DNA of 53,697 nucleotides. Source: Streptomyces beijiangensis. Its GTDB lineage: Bacteria; Actinomycetota; Actinomycetes; Streptomycetales; Streptomycetaceae. Of the stretch, positions 32,550 to 40,490 are shown piece by piece (the first letter of the stretch is position 1; every line of letters starts with the position of its first letter). Below the pieces are notes generated by a model. The model did not search any database, had not been told where the DNA came from, and saw only the letters and a program-made list of their open reading frames with translations. A program made the position numbers and the translations under genes. Location of the stretch: contig NZ_JAFLRJ010000179.1 in NCBI RefSeq assembly GCF_017315755.1, forward strand, positions 1-53,697, written 5' to 3'.

Positions 32550-33678
32550 AGGCACCGTCCGCCGTACGCAGGTGGGGCCGTTCGGCCGCGGTGGCCTGGT
32601 ACTTGCGCGCCTCCTCACGGTCGATGACGACGCCGATGCCGGGCAGGTCGCTGTACTCGATGCGCCCGGGCACGACGGTGGGCCGCTGGGTGAAGAGGGC
32701 GGCGATGGCCGGCTCGGGGTCGGTCTGGTGCTCCTGTACCGCCACGTTGGGGCAGGCGAGATTGAGTTGCAGCGAGGAGGCCGCGGTGACGGGGCCGAGG
32801 GGATTGTGGGTGGCGAGCTTGATGTGGTGGGTCTCCGCCATCGCCGCGATCTTCTTCGCCTCGGTGAGCCCGGCGGCGACGCCGATGTCCACGCGGGCGT
32901 AGTCGATGAGGTCGCCCTCGATGAGGGTCCTGAACTCCCATTTGGATCCGTACTGTTCACCCGCCGCCAGCGGTACACCCGTGCGTGCCCGCAGCATCCG
33001 GTAGCTCTCCGGGTTCTCGCAGCGCAGCGGATCCTCGACGAAGTACGGTCGCGCCGCCTCGATTTCGCGGCAGAGCGTCAGCGCCTCGGGCGGGTCGAGC
33101 CGGGTGTGCACATCGAGGATGAGCTCCACCTCGTCCCCGACGGTCTCACGCACCTGGTGGAAGAGCGCGACCGAGTCACGCAGACAACGGCGAGCGTCCA
33201 GCACGTCGTCGGCATCGTGCGGTGCGGCGAAGCGCAGATGGCTCCAGCCATCGGCGACCAGTTCGCGGCAGCGGTCCAGGAACCCCTCGCGGTCGTGGTA
33301 ACCATCACCGACATGCACATACGCGGGGACGTGGTCGCGCACCCGGCCGCCGAGAAGTTCGTGCACCGGCACGTCCAGCGCCTTGCCGCGGATGTCCCAC
33401 AGCGCTACGTCCACCGCGGCGATGGCGGATCCGAGGATGCGGTCCGCGGGGAAGAAGCCGCGCCGGAACATCACCTGCCAGAGGTGTTCGATGCGCCGCG
33501 GGTCCTCTCCCACGATCAGCTCCGCAAGGTGTTCGAGCCCGCCCGCCACCGCCTTCTGACGGGACCTGATACCGACCTCCCCCAGTCCGTGGATGCCCTC
33601 GTCCGTGTCCACGACGACCAGCATCATGCTGTCTCCGTGGTCGGGGAGGGTCAGCACTTCCAGGCCGGTGATCTTCAT
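32536..33678 (-). CDS. enolase-superfamily acid-sugar dehydratase (mandelate racemase/GalD type)
   Basis: The 380-residue protein has the capping domain (MKITGLEVLTLPDHGDSMML) and the barrel with three metal ligands: Asp in VELILDVHTRLDP, Glu in YFVEDPLR and Glu in PLAAGEQYGS. The DxH at strand 3 and HNPLGPVTAASSLQL resemble galactonate/mannonate dehydratases, which convert aldonic acids to 2-keto-3-deoxy acids. A LacI-like half-palindrome lies just upstream of the ATG. It is divergent from the LacI gene and so belongs to the sugar island. The exact aldonate is unknown. Confidence 0.92.
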   Translation of the reverse strand: MKITGLEVLTLPDHGDSMMLVVVDTDEGIHGLGEVGIRSRQKAVAGGLEHLAELIVGEDPRRIEHLWQVMFRRGFFPADRILGSAIAAVDVALWDIRGKALDVPVHELLGGRVRDHVPAYVHVGDGYHDREGFLDRCRELVADGWSHLRFAAPHDADDVLDARRCLRDSVALFHQVRETVGDEVELILDVHTRLDPPEALTLCREIEAARPYFVEDPLRCENPESYRMLRARTGVPLAAGEQYGSKWEFRTLIEGDLIDYARVDIGVAAGLTEAKKIAAMAETHHIKLATHNPLGPVTAASSLQLNLACPNVAVQEHQTDPEPAIAALFTQRPTVVPGRIEYSDLPGIGVVIDREEARKYQATAAERPHLRTADGAFTNW

Positions 33679-33691
33679 GCCACTCCTCTAT

Positions 33692-33703
33692 GAAAACGTT
33701 CCC
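33692..33703. promoter_or_regulatory. LacI-type operator before the dehydratase gene
   Basis: GAAAACGTTCCC has an AACGTT core and lies 13 bp before the dehydratase ATG. It matches, inverted, the GGGAACGTT element at 33812-33823. Two copies in a divergent LacI promoter region are expected for self- and target-repression. Confidence 0.55.
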
Positions 33704-33800
33704 GCAATTTCAGAGATGTTGCTGAGAAGGAATCATCGGCAGCCAGGTGCGACCCGCACAAGCCCCTTGCAACCAAAGGATTTTCCTTTTTGAAACACTC

Positions 33801-33829
33801 TTGACACGTCCGGGAACGTTCGCAAGGAT
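33801..33829 (+). promoter_or_regulatory. promoter of the LacI gene and transport operon with embedded operator
   Basis: The -35 TTGACA (33801-33806), 17-bp spacer and -10 AAGGAT (33824-33829, close to Streptomyces TAGGAT) precede the LacI GTG by about 42 bp. The spacer holds the palindromic GAACGTTC of GGGAACGTTCGC (33812-33823). A bound LacI protein would directly exclude RNA polymerase. A second dyad, AAAGGA-TTT-TCCTTT, lies at 33775-33789. Confidence 0.6.
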
Positions 33830-33870
33830 CCACCGCATCCAGCAGGTGTACGACGACGAGGAGGCGGTCC

Positions 33871-34857
33871 GTGGCAGTCACGATCCGGGAGGTGGCGAGC
33901 GCTTCGGGCGTCTCGGTCTCGACGGTGTCCCGCGCCTTCACCGCCCCCGACCAGGTGCAGCCGAGAACCAGGCAGCGCATTCTGGACGCCGCGGCCAAGC
34001 TCGGTTACTCACCCAACCCGGCGGCCCGCAGCCTGCGCGGCGGCTCCACCGGAACCCTGGGGATGATCATCCCGGACATCGCCAACCCCTTCTTCCCGCC
34101 GATCGTCAAGGCGATCCAGGCCCGGGCCAGGCGCCAGGGCTACACCGTCCTGGTCGCCGACAGCGACGAGCACGAGACGGACGAGCTGGCCACCATCGCG
34201 GCCGTGTCCAAGCGGGTCGACGGTCTGATCCTGTGGGCCTCCACGCTCAGCGAGGCCCGGCTGCTCGAACTCGCGGGCCAGATGCCCCTGGTGATCGTCA
34301 ACCGGCACGTGCCCGGCATCGCGGAGGTACGCATCTCCCTTTCCGCCGGCATCACCCAGGCGGTCGAGCATCTGCGGGCGTACGGACACCGGCGCTGCGT
34401 CTTCATCAACGCCTCCCGTGACGAGCTCAGCCGCGGCAAGTCCATTCACGAGTCGTTCGAGGCCCTCGACCTGTCCATCGTCGAACTCGGCCCCTACGAG
34501 CCGCGGTTCGAGACCGGCGTGCATGCCGCCACGCTCGTCGCCGCGCACGGGGCCACAGCCGTCATCGCCCACAACGACCTGGTCGCCCTCGGCGTACTGC
34601 ACCAGATGAGCTCGCTCGGAGTGAGCGTCCCTGGCGACGTCAGCGTCATCGGCATCGACGACACACTGCTCGCCTCCGTCTCCACCCCCAGCCTCACCAC
34701 CATCAGGATCGACCCGGAGGAGATCGCCGCCAAGGCGGGCGATCTGCTCCTCGAAACGATCGCCGGGCGCGCGAACAGTGGTGACGGGACCTCGGTCGTG
34801 GAGATCGGCTCCCGTCTGGTCCCGCGCGCCTCCACGGGTCCCGCACCCACCCGCTGA
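33871..34857 (+). CDS. LacI-family transcriptional regulator
   Basis: The 328-residue protein has HTH VTIREVASASGVSVSTVSRA, a hinge NPAARSLRGGSTGTLGMIIP and a periplasmic-binding-protein-like sugar domain. The GTG start has GGAGG upstream. It lies between the dehydratase and the ABC genes with a 61-bp gap to the substrate-binding gene, so it is probably cotranscribed with the transporter and controls the whole island. The AACGTT-core operators nearby are its likely sites. The inducer is unknown. Confidence 0.94.
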   Translation: MAVTIREVASASGVSVSTVSRAFTAPDQVQPRTRQRILDAAAKLGYSPNPAARSLRGGSTGTLGMIIPDIANPFFPPIVKAIQARARRQGYTVLVADSDEHETDELATIAAVSKRVDGLILWASTLSEARLLELAGQMPLVIVNRHVPGIAEVRISLSAGITQAVEHLRAYGHRRCVFINASRDELSRGKSIHESFEALDLSIVELGPYEPRFETGVHAATLVAAHGATAVIAHNDLVALGVLHQMSSLGVSVPGDVSVIGIDDTLLASVSTPSLTTIRIDPEEIAAKAGDLLLETIAGRANSGDGTSVVEIGSRLVPRASTGPAPTR

Positions 34858-34918
34858 CCCCTCTCACGACGTTCAGGCCCGCCCTCCCTCGGTACCCCCT
34901 GCTCTTCTTGGAGTCGAA

Positions 34919-36298
34919 ATGTCACCAATAACCCGCCGTGCGGCCGTACTTGGCTGCGTGGCCGTCACCGTCGCCCTCTCGGGCTGTGCGGCTGTCACGC
35001 CCAGCAAATCCGGTGCGAACGGCGATGTCGTGCTCCGCGTCCAGGGCATGCCACCGGCGACCGACAAGCCGGGCCTGGCCCTGTTCAAGAAGCAGGTCTC
35101 CGACTTCGAGAAGGCCAACCCGGGCATCAAGGTGCAGGGTTCGACCACCGTCTTCGACCCGCTGACCTTCTCCGCCAAGCTCGCCGGCGGCAGCGTCGAG
35201 GACGTCATCAAGGTCCCGCTCACCGAGCCGCAGCGCCTCATCCAGCAGAAGCAGGTGCAGCCCATCACCGGCCAGCTCAAGGCCTGGGACCACTTCAAGG
35301 AGTTCAACCCGCAGGTCCTCAAGCCCCTGAGCGACTCCGCGGGCGACGTCTACGGCGTACCGCAGAACCCTTACGCGCAGGGTCTGGTCTACAACCGCGA
35401 ACTCTTCGAGAAGGCGGGTCTCGACCCCGACAAGCCGCCCACCACCTGGGACGAGGTCCGGGCCGCCGCCAAGGCGATCAGCGAGAAGACCGGCAAGGCG
35501 GGCTTCGTCCAGGAGTCCAAGGAGAACCAGGGCGGCTGGCAGCTGACGATGCTCAGTTACGCGTTCGGGGGCGACCTGCAGACGCAGCAGGGCGGCAAGT
35601 ACACCGCCACTTTCACGGGTGAGGCGACCCAGAAGGCACTCGGCCTGCTCAAGGACATGCGCTGGAAGGACGACTCCCTCGGCAAGAACCTGCTCAACAA
35701 CCAGAACGACGTCATCAAGAACTTCGCGGCCGGGCAGGTCGGCATGTTCATGGGCAGCCCCGGCACCTACCGGCTCGCCAAGATGCAGTTCTCCATGGAG
35801 AACACCGACGCCTTCGGGGTCGCCCCGCTGCCCCAGGCGGGCGGCAACGCCACCCTCACCGGCGGCGACATCTACATGGTCCCCAAGTCCGCCGACACCC
35901 AGCGCGCCGCGGCCGCCGTCAAGTGGCTGACCTTCGCCTACGCCCAGCCGCAGTACAGCACCGACGCGGCCGCCCAGCAGGCCAAGGCCCTCTCCGCCGA
36001 CCCCAAGTCCGCGGTGGGCGTGCCGACCCTGCCGGTGTTCGACGCAGCGCGGCAGGCGCAGATCAACGCCGCGATCAAGCCGTACGTCAATGTGAAGCTC
36101 GACCACTTCAAGCCCTACATCGACGGCCTGTCGAAGCTGGATCTCAAGCCGGAGCCGCCGTACCAGGCCCAGCAGCTCTACACGGCGCTCGACACGGTCG
36201 TCCAGGCGGTGCTGACCAAGCGCGACGCGGACATCCCCTCGCTGCTCGCCGCAGCGGAGAAGGACGTCAACGCCAAGCTCGCCGCCGCCCAGAAGTAG
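34919..36298 (+). CDS. sugar ABC transporter substrate-binding lipoprotein
   Basis: The 459-residue protein has signal RRAAVLGCVAVTVALSGC with the lipidated Cys in LSGC near residue 22. The mature family-1 (MalE-like) fold shows DFEKANPGIKVQGSTTVFDP, VYGVPQNPYAQGLVYNRELF, and AAGQVGMFMGSPGTYRLAKM. ATG 34919 is used because the upstream extension lacks a ribosome binding site and would bury the signal peptide. It supplies an oligosaccharide or glycoside to the two permeases that follow. Confidence 0.94.
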   Translation: MSPITRRAAVLGCVAVTVALSGCAAVTPSKSGANGDVVLRVQGMPPATDKPGLALFKKQVSDFEKANPGIKVQGSTTVFDPLTFSAKLAGGSVEDVIKVPLTEPQRLIQQKQVQPITGQLKAWDHFKEFNPQVLKPLSDSAGDVYGVPQNPYAQGLVYNRELFEKAGLDPDKPPTTWDEVRAAAKAISEKTGKAGFVQESKENQGGWQLTMLSYAFGGDLQTQQGGKYTATFTGEATQKALGLLKDMRWKDDSLGKNLLNNQNDVIKNFAAGQVGMFMGSPGTYRLAKMQFSMENTDAFGVAPLPQAGGNATLTGGDIYMVPKSADTQRAAAAVKWLTFAYAQPQYSTDAAAQQAKALSADPKSAVGVPTLPVFDAARQAQINAAIKPYVNVKLDHFKPYIDGLSKLDLKPEPPYQAQQLYTALDTVVQAVLTKRDADIPSLLAAAEKDVNAKLAAAQK

Positions 36299-36304
36299 CC
36301 GGCC

Positions 36305-37252
36305 ATGACCCTGCTCACCCACCCCCGGCGCACCGCAGCCGTGTCCAAGGAGCCCGCGAAACGGGCCGTGGACCGCAGACGCGGAGGCGCACTGCGCAAG
36401 CAGCTGACGGCCTGGCTCTTCCTCGTGCCCACCCTGATCGTCTTCGGGCTCTTCGCCTGGTGGCCGATCGTGCGCAGCCTGCTGATGAGCTTCCAGAAGA
36501 CCAACCTCGTCGAGCCCGCCACCTGGGTCGGCCTGGACAACTTCCGTGCGCTCTTCGACGACCCCCTGCTCTCCACCGCCGTCGGCAACACCCTCTTCTT
36601 CGTCGGTCTCGGCCTGCTCATCGGCTTCCCCGCCCCGTTGATCCTGGCCGCCGTCATGTCGACGGTCCGGCGCGGCGCCGGGGTGTACCGCTTCCTGGTC
36701 TATCTGCCGGTCGTCATCCCGCCGGTGGTCGCGATCCTGCTGTGGAAGTGGTTCTACGATCCGGGCAGCGGCCTCTTCAACAGCGCCCTGGGCACGATCG
36801 GCCTCGGCCCGTACACCTGGCTGGAGTCCTCGGACTCCGCGATGCTCTCGCTGGTCCTGGAGGCCACCTGGGCCGGCATGGGCGGCGCCGTACTGATCTA
36901 CCTCGCGGCGATGGTCGGCATTCCCGGCGAGCTGTACGAGGCGGCCGAGGTCGACGGCGCCGGGATCTGGCGCCGGATCTGGCACATCATGCTGCCCCAA
37001 CTACGTTCGGTCATCGGCCTGTTGCTCCTGGTGCAGCTCATCTCCACCGTCCAGGTCTTCACCGAGCCGTACGTCTTCACCGGCGGCGGCCCGGAGAACT
37101 CGACCCTCACCGTGCTGCTGCTGATCTTCCGTTACGCCTTCCAGGACGGCCAGTACGGCGAGGCCGCCGCGCTCTCCTTCCTGATGGTGCTCGCCCTCGC
37201 CCTGCTCTCCGCGGTCTATCTGCGGGCCACCCGCAGCTGGAGCAAGACATGA
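36305..37252 (+). CDS. sugar ABC permease, MalF type
   Basis: The 315-residue protein has six spans and a positively charged N-tail (KEPAKRAVDRRRGGALRKQL). The first helix is FLVPTLIVFGLFAWWPIVRS and the cytoplasmic EAA loop is YEAAEVDGAGIWRRIWHIML. It follows the SBP by 6 bp and overlaps the second permease (ATGA). It forms a heterodimer with the downstream permease. Confidence 0.95.
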   Translation: MTLLTHPRRTAAVSKEPAKRAVDRRRGGALRKQLTAWLFLVPTLIVFGLFAWWPIVRSLLMSFQKTNLVEPATWVGLDNFRALFDDPLLSTAVGNTLFFVGLGLLIGFPAPLILAAVMSTVRRGAGVYRFLVYLPVVIPPVVAILLWKWFYDPGSGLFNSALGTIGLGPYTWLESSDSAMLSLVLEATWAGMGGAVLIYLAAMVGIPGELYEAAEVDGAGIWRRIWHIMLPQLRSVIGLLLLVQLISTVQVFTEPYVFTGGGPENSTLTVLLLIFRYAFQDGQYGEAAALSFLMVLALALLSAVYLRATRSWSKT

Positions 37253-38127
37253 CCTCGCTGACCACCTTCGTCTCCGTCAACGACCGCCAGCGGCCGGGCG
37301 TACGGGCCGCCGTGCGCTCCGTCCAGGGACTCACCCTGATCCTGCTGCTGCTCATCGGCATCGGGCCGCTGTACTGGATGATCAAGGGGGCGGTCACCCC
37401 GCCCACCGAGCTGAGCAACCACCCCCTCGCCCTCTGGCCGGACCGTCCGCTGCTGGGCAACTTCTCGACCGCGTACACCGATCTGAGCATCGGCCACTAC
37501 CTGATGAACACCTTCCTGGTGGTCGGCGGATCGTGGTTCGTCCAGCTCTTCATCTCCTCGACGGCGGGCTTCGCCCTGTCCGTGCTGCGGCCCAAGTTCG
37601 GGAAGGTGATCTACGGGGCGATCCTGGCCACGATGTTCGTGCCGTACTCGGTCAACATGGTCAGCCTCTTCATGACCGTGATCGACGTGCCCCTGCTCCA
37701 CCTCAACCTCGGCGACACCTACTGGGCGCTCTGGCTGCCTGCCGGTACCAACGCCTTCACCGTGCTCCTGGCCAAACAGTTCTTCGACGCGCTGCCCAAG
37801 GAGCTGTTCGACGCCGCCAGGGTCGACGGCGCGAACACCTGGCAGCTCCTGACGAAGATCGTGCTGCCCATGAGCCGGCCGGTACTCGCCGTGATCAGTC
37901 TGCTGGCCGTCATGCACAGCTGGAAGGACTTCATCTGGCCGCTGGTCGCGATCACCGATCCGCAGAAGCAGCCGATCAGTGTCGCCCTCGCCCAGCTCGC
38001 CACCCAGGCGCCGCAGGACCAGCTCATCGCCGCGATGGTGCTCGCCGTCGCTCCGCCGGTCCTTGTGTTCGTCGTCTGCCAGAAGTACATCGTCGCCGGA
38101 CTCGGCTTCACCGGCGTCAAGGGCTGA
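37249..38127 (+). CDS. sugar ABC permease, MalG type
   Basis: The 292-residue protein has six spans and the EAA loop FDAARVDGANTWQLLTKIVL, with the MalG-type C-terminal YIVAGLGFTGVKG. The ATG at 37249 overlaps the MalF-type stop. No ATPase gene occurs in the island, so a shared MsiK-type multi-sugar ATPase encoded elsewhere should energise the importer, as is usual in Streptomyces. Confidence 0.95.
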   Translation: MTSLTTFVSVNDRQRPGVRAAVRSVQGLTLILLLLIGIGPLYWMIKGAVTPPTELSNHPLALWPDRPLLGNFSTAYTDLSIGHYLMNTFLVVGGSWFVQLFISSTAGFALSVLRPKFGKVIYGAILATMFVPYSVNMVSLFMTVIDVPLLHLNLGDTYWALWLPAGTNAFTVLLAKQFFDALPKELFDAARVDGANTWQLLTKIVLPMSRPVLAVISLLAVMHSWKDFIWPLVAITDPQKQPISVALAQLATQAPQDQLIAAMVLAVAPPVLVFVVCQKYIVAGLGFTGVKG

Positions 38128-38192
38128 CGCCCTTCCTCACGTCCAGCCCCCTCATTGCAGCTTCCTCTTCGGGACAAGAGAAAGGCACTGCC

Positions 38193-40487
38193 ATGTCAGT
38201 CGCACGCCGCAGATTCCTCCAGGGCACCGCCGTCGCCACGGGCGCAGCCCTCCTCCCGGCGGGTGTCGCGCACGCCGCGGACCCCGTCATCCTCACCGCC
38301 GATGGCATCACGCTCGTCGGCCAGGCAGACGGGAGTGTGCTGCTCAAGGACGCCGCCGGCACCGACCGTCTGCTGCTCACCCACTTCATGATCAAGGACA
38401 GTGTGCTGGGCCAGCAGCGCACCTTCGGCGGCACTCCGTCGCAGATCACGCTGCCCGACGGACGCCCCGCGCTGCGGATCACGTACATCCTGGGCGGCGG
38501 CGCCCCCGGCATCACGGTGACCGGCACGTTCGACGTCACCGCGCACAAGGCGCACCTGAAGTGGGAGGTCGCAGGCTCCACCACGCTGACGCCGACCGGC
38601 TTCCTGTTCGCCCGCACCGCGCAGGGCACCGGCGCGAGCGAGTCGTACGAAGCGCTGACCGTCTGGGAGAAGGACGCTCGGGGCGGCATCCCGTACGAAG
38701 TCAACGCGGGCGCCGTCTACACCGACACCTGGCCGGACGCCACCGCCTTCACCTGCCTGTCCGCCACCACCCCCTCCTACACCAACGCCACGTGGGTCCA
38801 CGCCCCCGGTACGTCGACCGGCACGACCACTGCCGTCACCGAGGCCGACATCGTGCTCGGCACCATGCGGCCGCGCGGCGCGGGCGCCCTCGCGAAGGGC
38901 CGGCCGCTGGGCGTGGAGGTCTGGACCGACCAGCCTTTCAACCTCTACAAGGCCGCCGGGCAGACGATGACGCTCAAGACCCAGGTGGTCAACGGGGCGC
39001 CCGCCGACCGGTCGGTGACCCTGAACTGGTGGGCGCGCGACTTCGCCGGGACCCGGATCGCCGGCGGCACGGTCTCCCGTACGGTCGCCGCCGGAACGGC
39101 GTGGGACGCCGCCTTCACTCTCACCTCCCCGTCGCAGGGCATCGTCTTCACCGAGGTGGAGGCGGTCGCGGGGAGCGACAAGGCGCTGGCCCGCACCAAC
39201 CTCTCCGTCCTGCCGGACTTCGCGTACCAGGCGGGCGGCGAGTCGATGTTCGGCATCGCCAACTACCCGTGGCTGCTGAAGCCGAGCCAGGACGCGGTGC
39301 TCGGTCTGATGAGGACGCTGGGCATCAAGCGGGTCCGTAACGCCTACGCCGGTGCGCCCGGCATCGACATCGCGACCCTCGACGCCCACGGCATCGGGCA
39401 CAACGTCGAGCTCAGCAGCATCCCCCTCGGCGGCACCGCCGAACAGATCGCCGCCTGGGCCGACACCAACGTCGCCAAGGCACTGGACTCGAAGGCCCCG
39501 TACTTCGAGGTCGCCAACGAGGTCAACACCCCCTGGATGTCGGGCCGGGGCGCCGATGTGTACGTCAGGGACGGGCTGCGCCAGGTCACCGACCGGCTGG
39601 CCGCCGCAGGATCGACGATGAAGGTCATGAACGCGGGCCTCGGCGGCATGGACTACGTCTGGACCGAGAACTTCCGCGCCGCGGGCGGCTGGGACCTCAT
39701 CGACGCCTTCGCCATCCACCCGGGCCGCGGAAACTTCACCGCCGACTACGCCCCGCCGGTGGAGGAGTGGACCCTGGGGTCGACCGGTTCGTACTGGAAC
39801 TTCCTGGGAGCGGTGCGCAAGGCCAGGGAGCTCGTCGACACGTACGGCGGGAACAAGGAGCTCTGGCTCAGCGAGGCGTACGCCCCCACCAAGCCCAACT
39901 CCTGGTGGCACGACACCTACCGGCACGCCGCCGAGAACGTGTTTCTCTCGCTCGCGCTGGCCAAGTCCGAGGGGGTGCGCGGCGTCAACTGGTACCAGCT
40001 GCACGACTCGGTCATCAGCCACCCGCAGTCGGCGGACCCCACCAACGTCGAGTACCACACCGGCCTGATGAACCGCGACACCAGCGCCAAGCCCTCGCTC
40101 TTCGCGTACGCAACCGCCGCCCGCGTCCTCGACCGGGCCACCTTCGTCCGCCCGCTCGTCTTCGCGGACCCCGACGTCAAGGGGCTCCTCTTCACCACAC
40201 CGGACCGGGGTCCGGTGTCGATCCTGTGGAGCCGAAAGGACGGCTATGTCCTCAACGCCGACCACGGCGACGACGCCTGGTACGCCTCTCCGGAGCCCTG
40301 GACCGAGACCTGGACGACGAAGACCGCCGTCGTCGCACACTCCGGCGCGGTCGCGGGCACGGTGACCGTACTGAACTGCATCGGCCAGGAGAGCACGCTC
40401 ACCGCCGCCGCCGGCAAGGTCACCCTCACCCTCGACGGCGCACCGCGCGTCTACTACGGTCTCGCCGCCAACCCCGACTGGAAGTAA
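38193..40487 (+). CDS. Tat-exported clan GH-A-like glycoside hydrolase
   Basis: The 764-residue protein has a Tat signal ARRRFLQGTAVATGAALLPA then GVAHA/A. Residues about 30-330 form beta-rich domains; a (beta/alpha)8-like barrel begins near SMFGIANYPWLLKPSQDAVL. The acid/base is likely Glu443 in FEVANEVNTPW (N-E pair) and the nucleophile Glu561 in ELWLSEAYAPT, the layout of clan GH-A (GH39/GH5-like). A C-terminal beta domain ends the protein. Located between the permeases and an FAD oxidoreductase, it probably releases the imported sugar from a polymer or glycoside. The family number is not certain. Confidence 0.82.
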   Translation: MSVARRRFLQGTAVATGAALLPAGVAHAADPVILTADGITLVGQADGSVLLKDAAGTDRLLLTHFMIKDSVLGQQRTFGGTPSQITLPDGRPALRITYILGGGAPGITVTGTFDVTAHKAHLKWEVAGSTTLTPTGFLFARTAQGTGASESYEALTVWEKDARGGIPYEVNAGAVYTDTWPDATAFTCLSATTPSYTNATWVHAPGTSTGTTTAVTEADIVLGTMRPRGAGALAKGRPLGVEVWTDQPFNLYKAAGQTMTLKTQVVNGAPADRSVTLNWWARDFAGTRIAGGTVSRTVAAGTAWDAAFTLTSPSQGIVFTEVEAVAGSDKALARTNLSVLPDFAYQAGGESMFGIANYPWLLKPSQDAVLGLMRTLGIKRVRNAYAGAPGIDIATLDAHGIGHNVELSSIPLGGTAEQIAAWADTNVAKALDSKAPYFEVANEVNTPWMSGRGADVYVRDGLRQVTDRLAAAGSTMKVMNAGLGGMDYVWTENFRAAGGWDLIDAFAIHPGRGNFTADYAPPVEEWTLGSTGSYWNFLGAVRKARELVDTYGGNKELWLSEAYAPTKPNSWWHDTYRHAAENVFLSLALAKSEGVRGVNWYQLHDSVISHPQSADPTNVEYHTGLMNRDTSAKPSLFAYATAARVLDRATFVRPLVFADPDVKGLLFTTPDRGPVSILWSRKDGYVLNADHGDDAWYASPEPWTETWTTKTAVVAHSGAVAGTVTVLNCIGQESTLTAAAGKVTLTLDGAPRVYYGLAANPDWK

Positions 40488-40490
40488 GCC

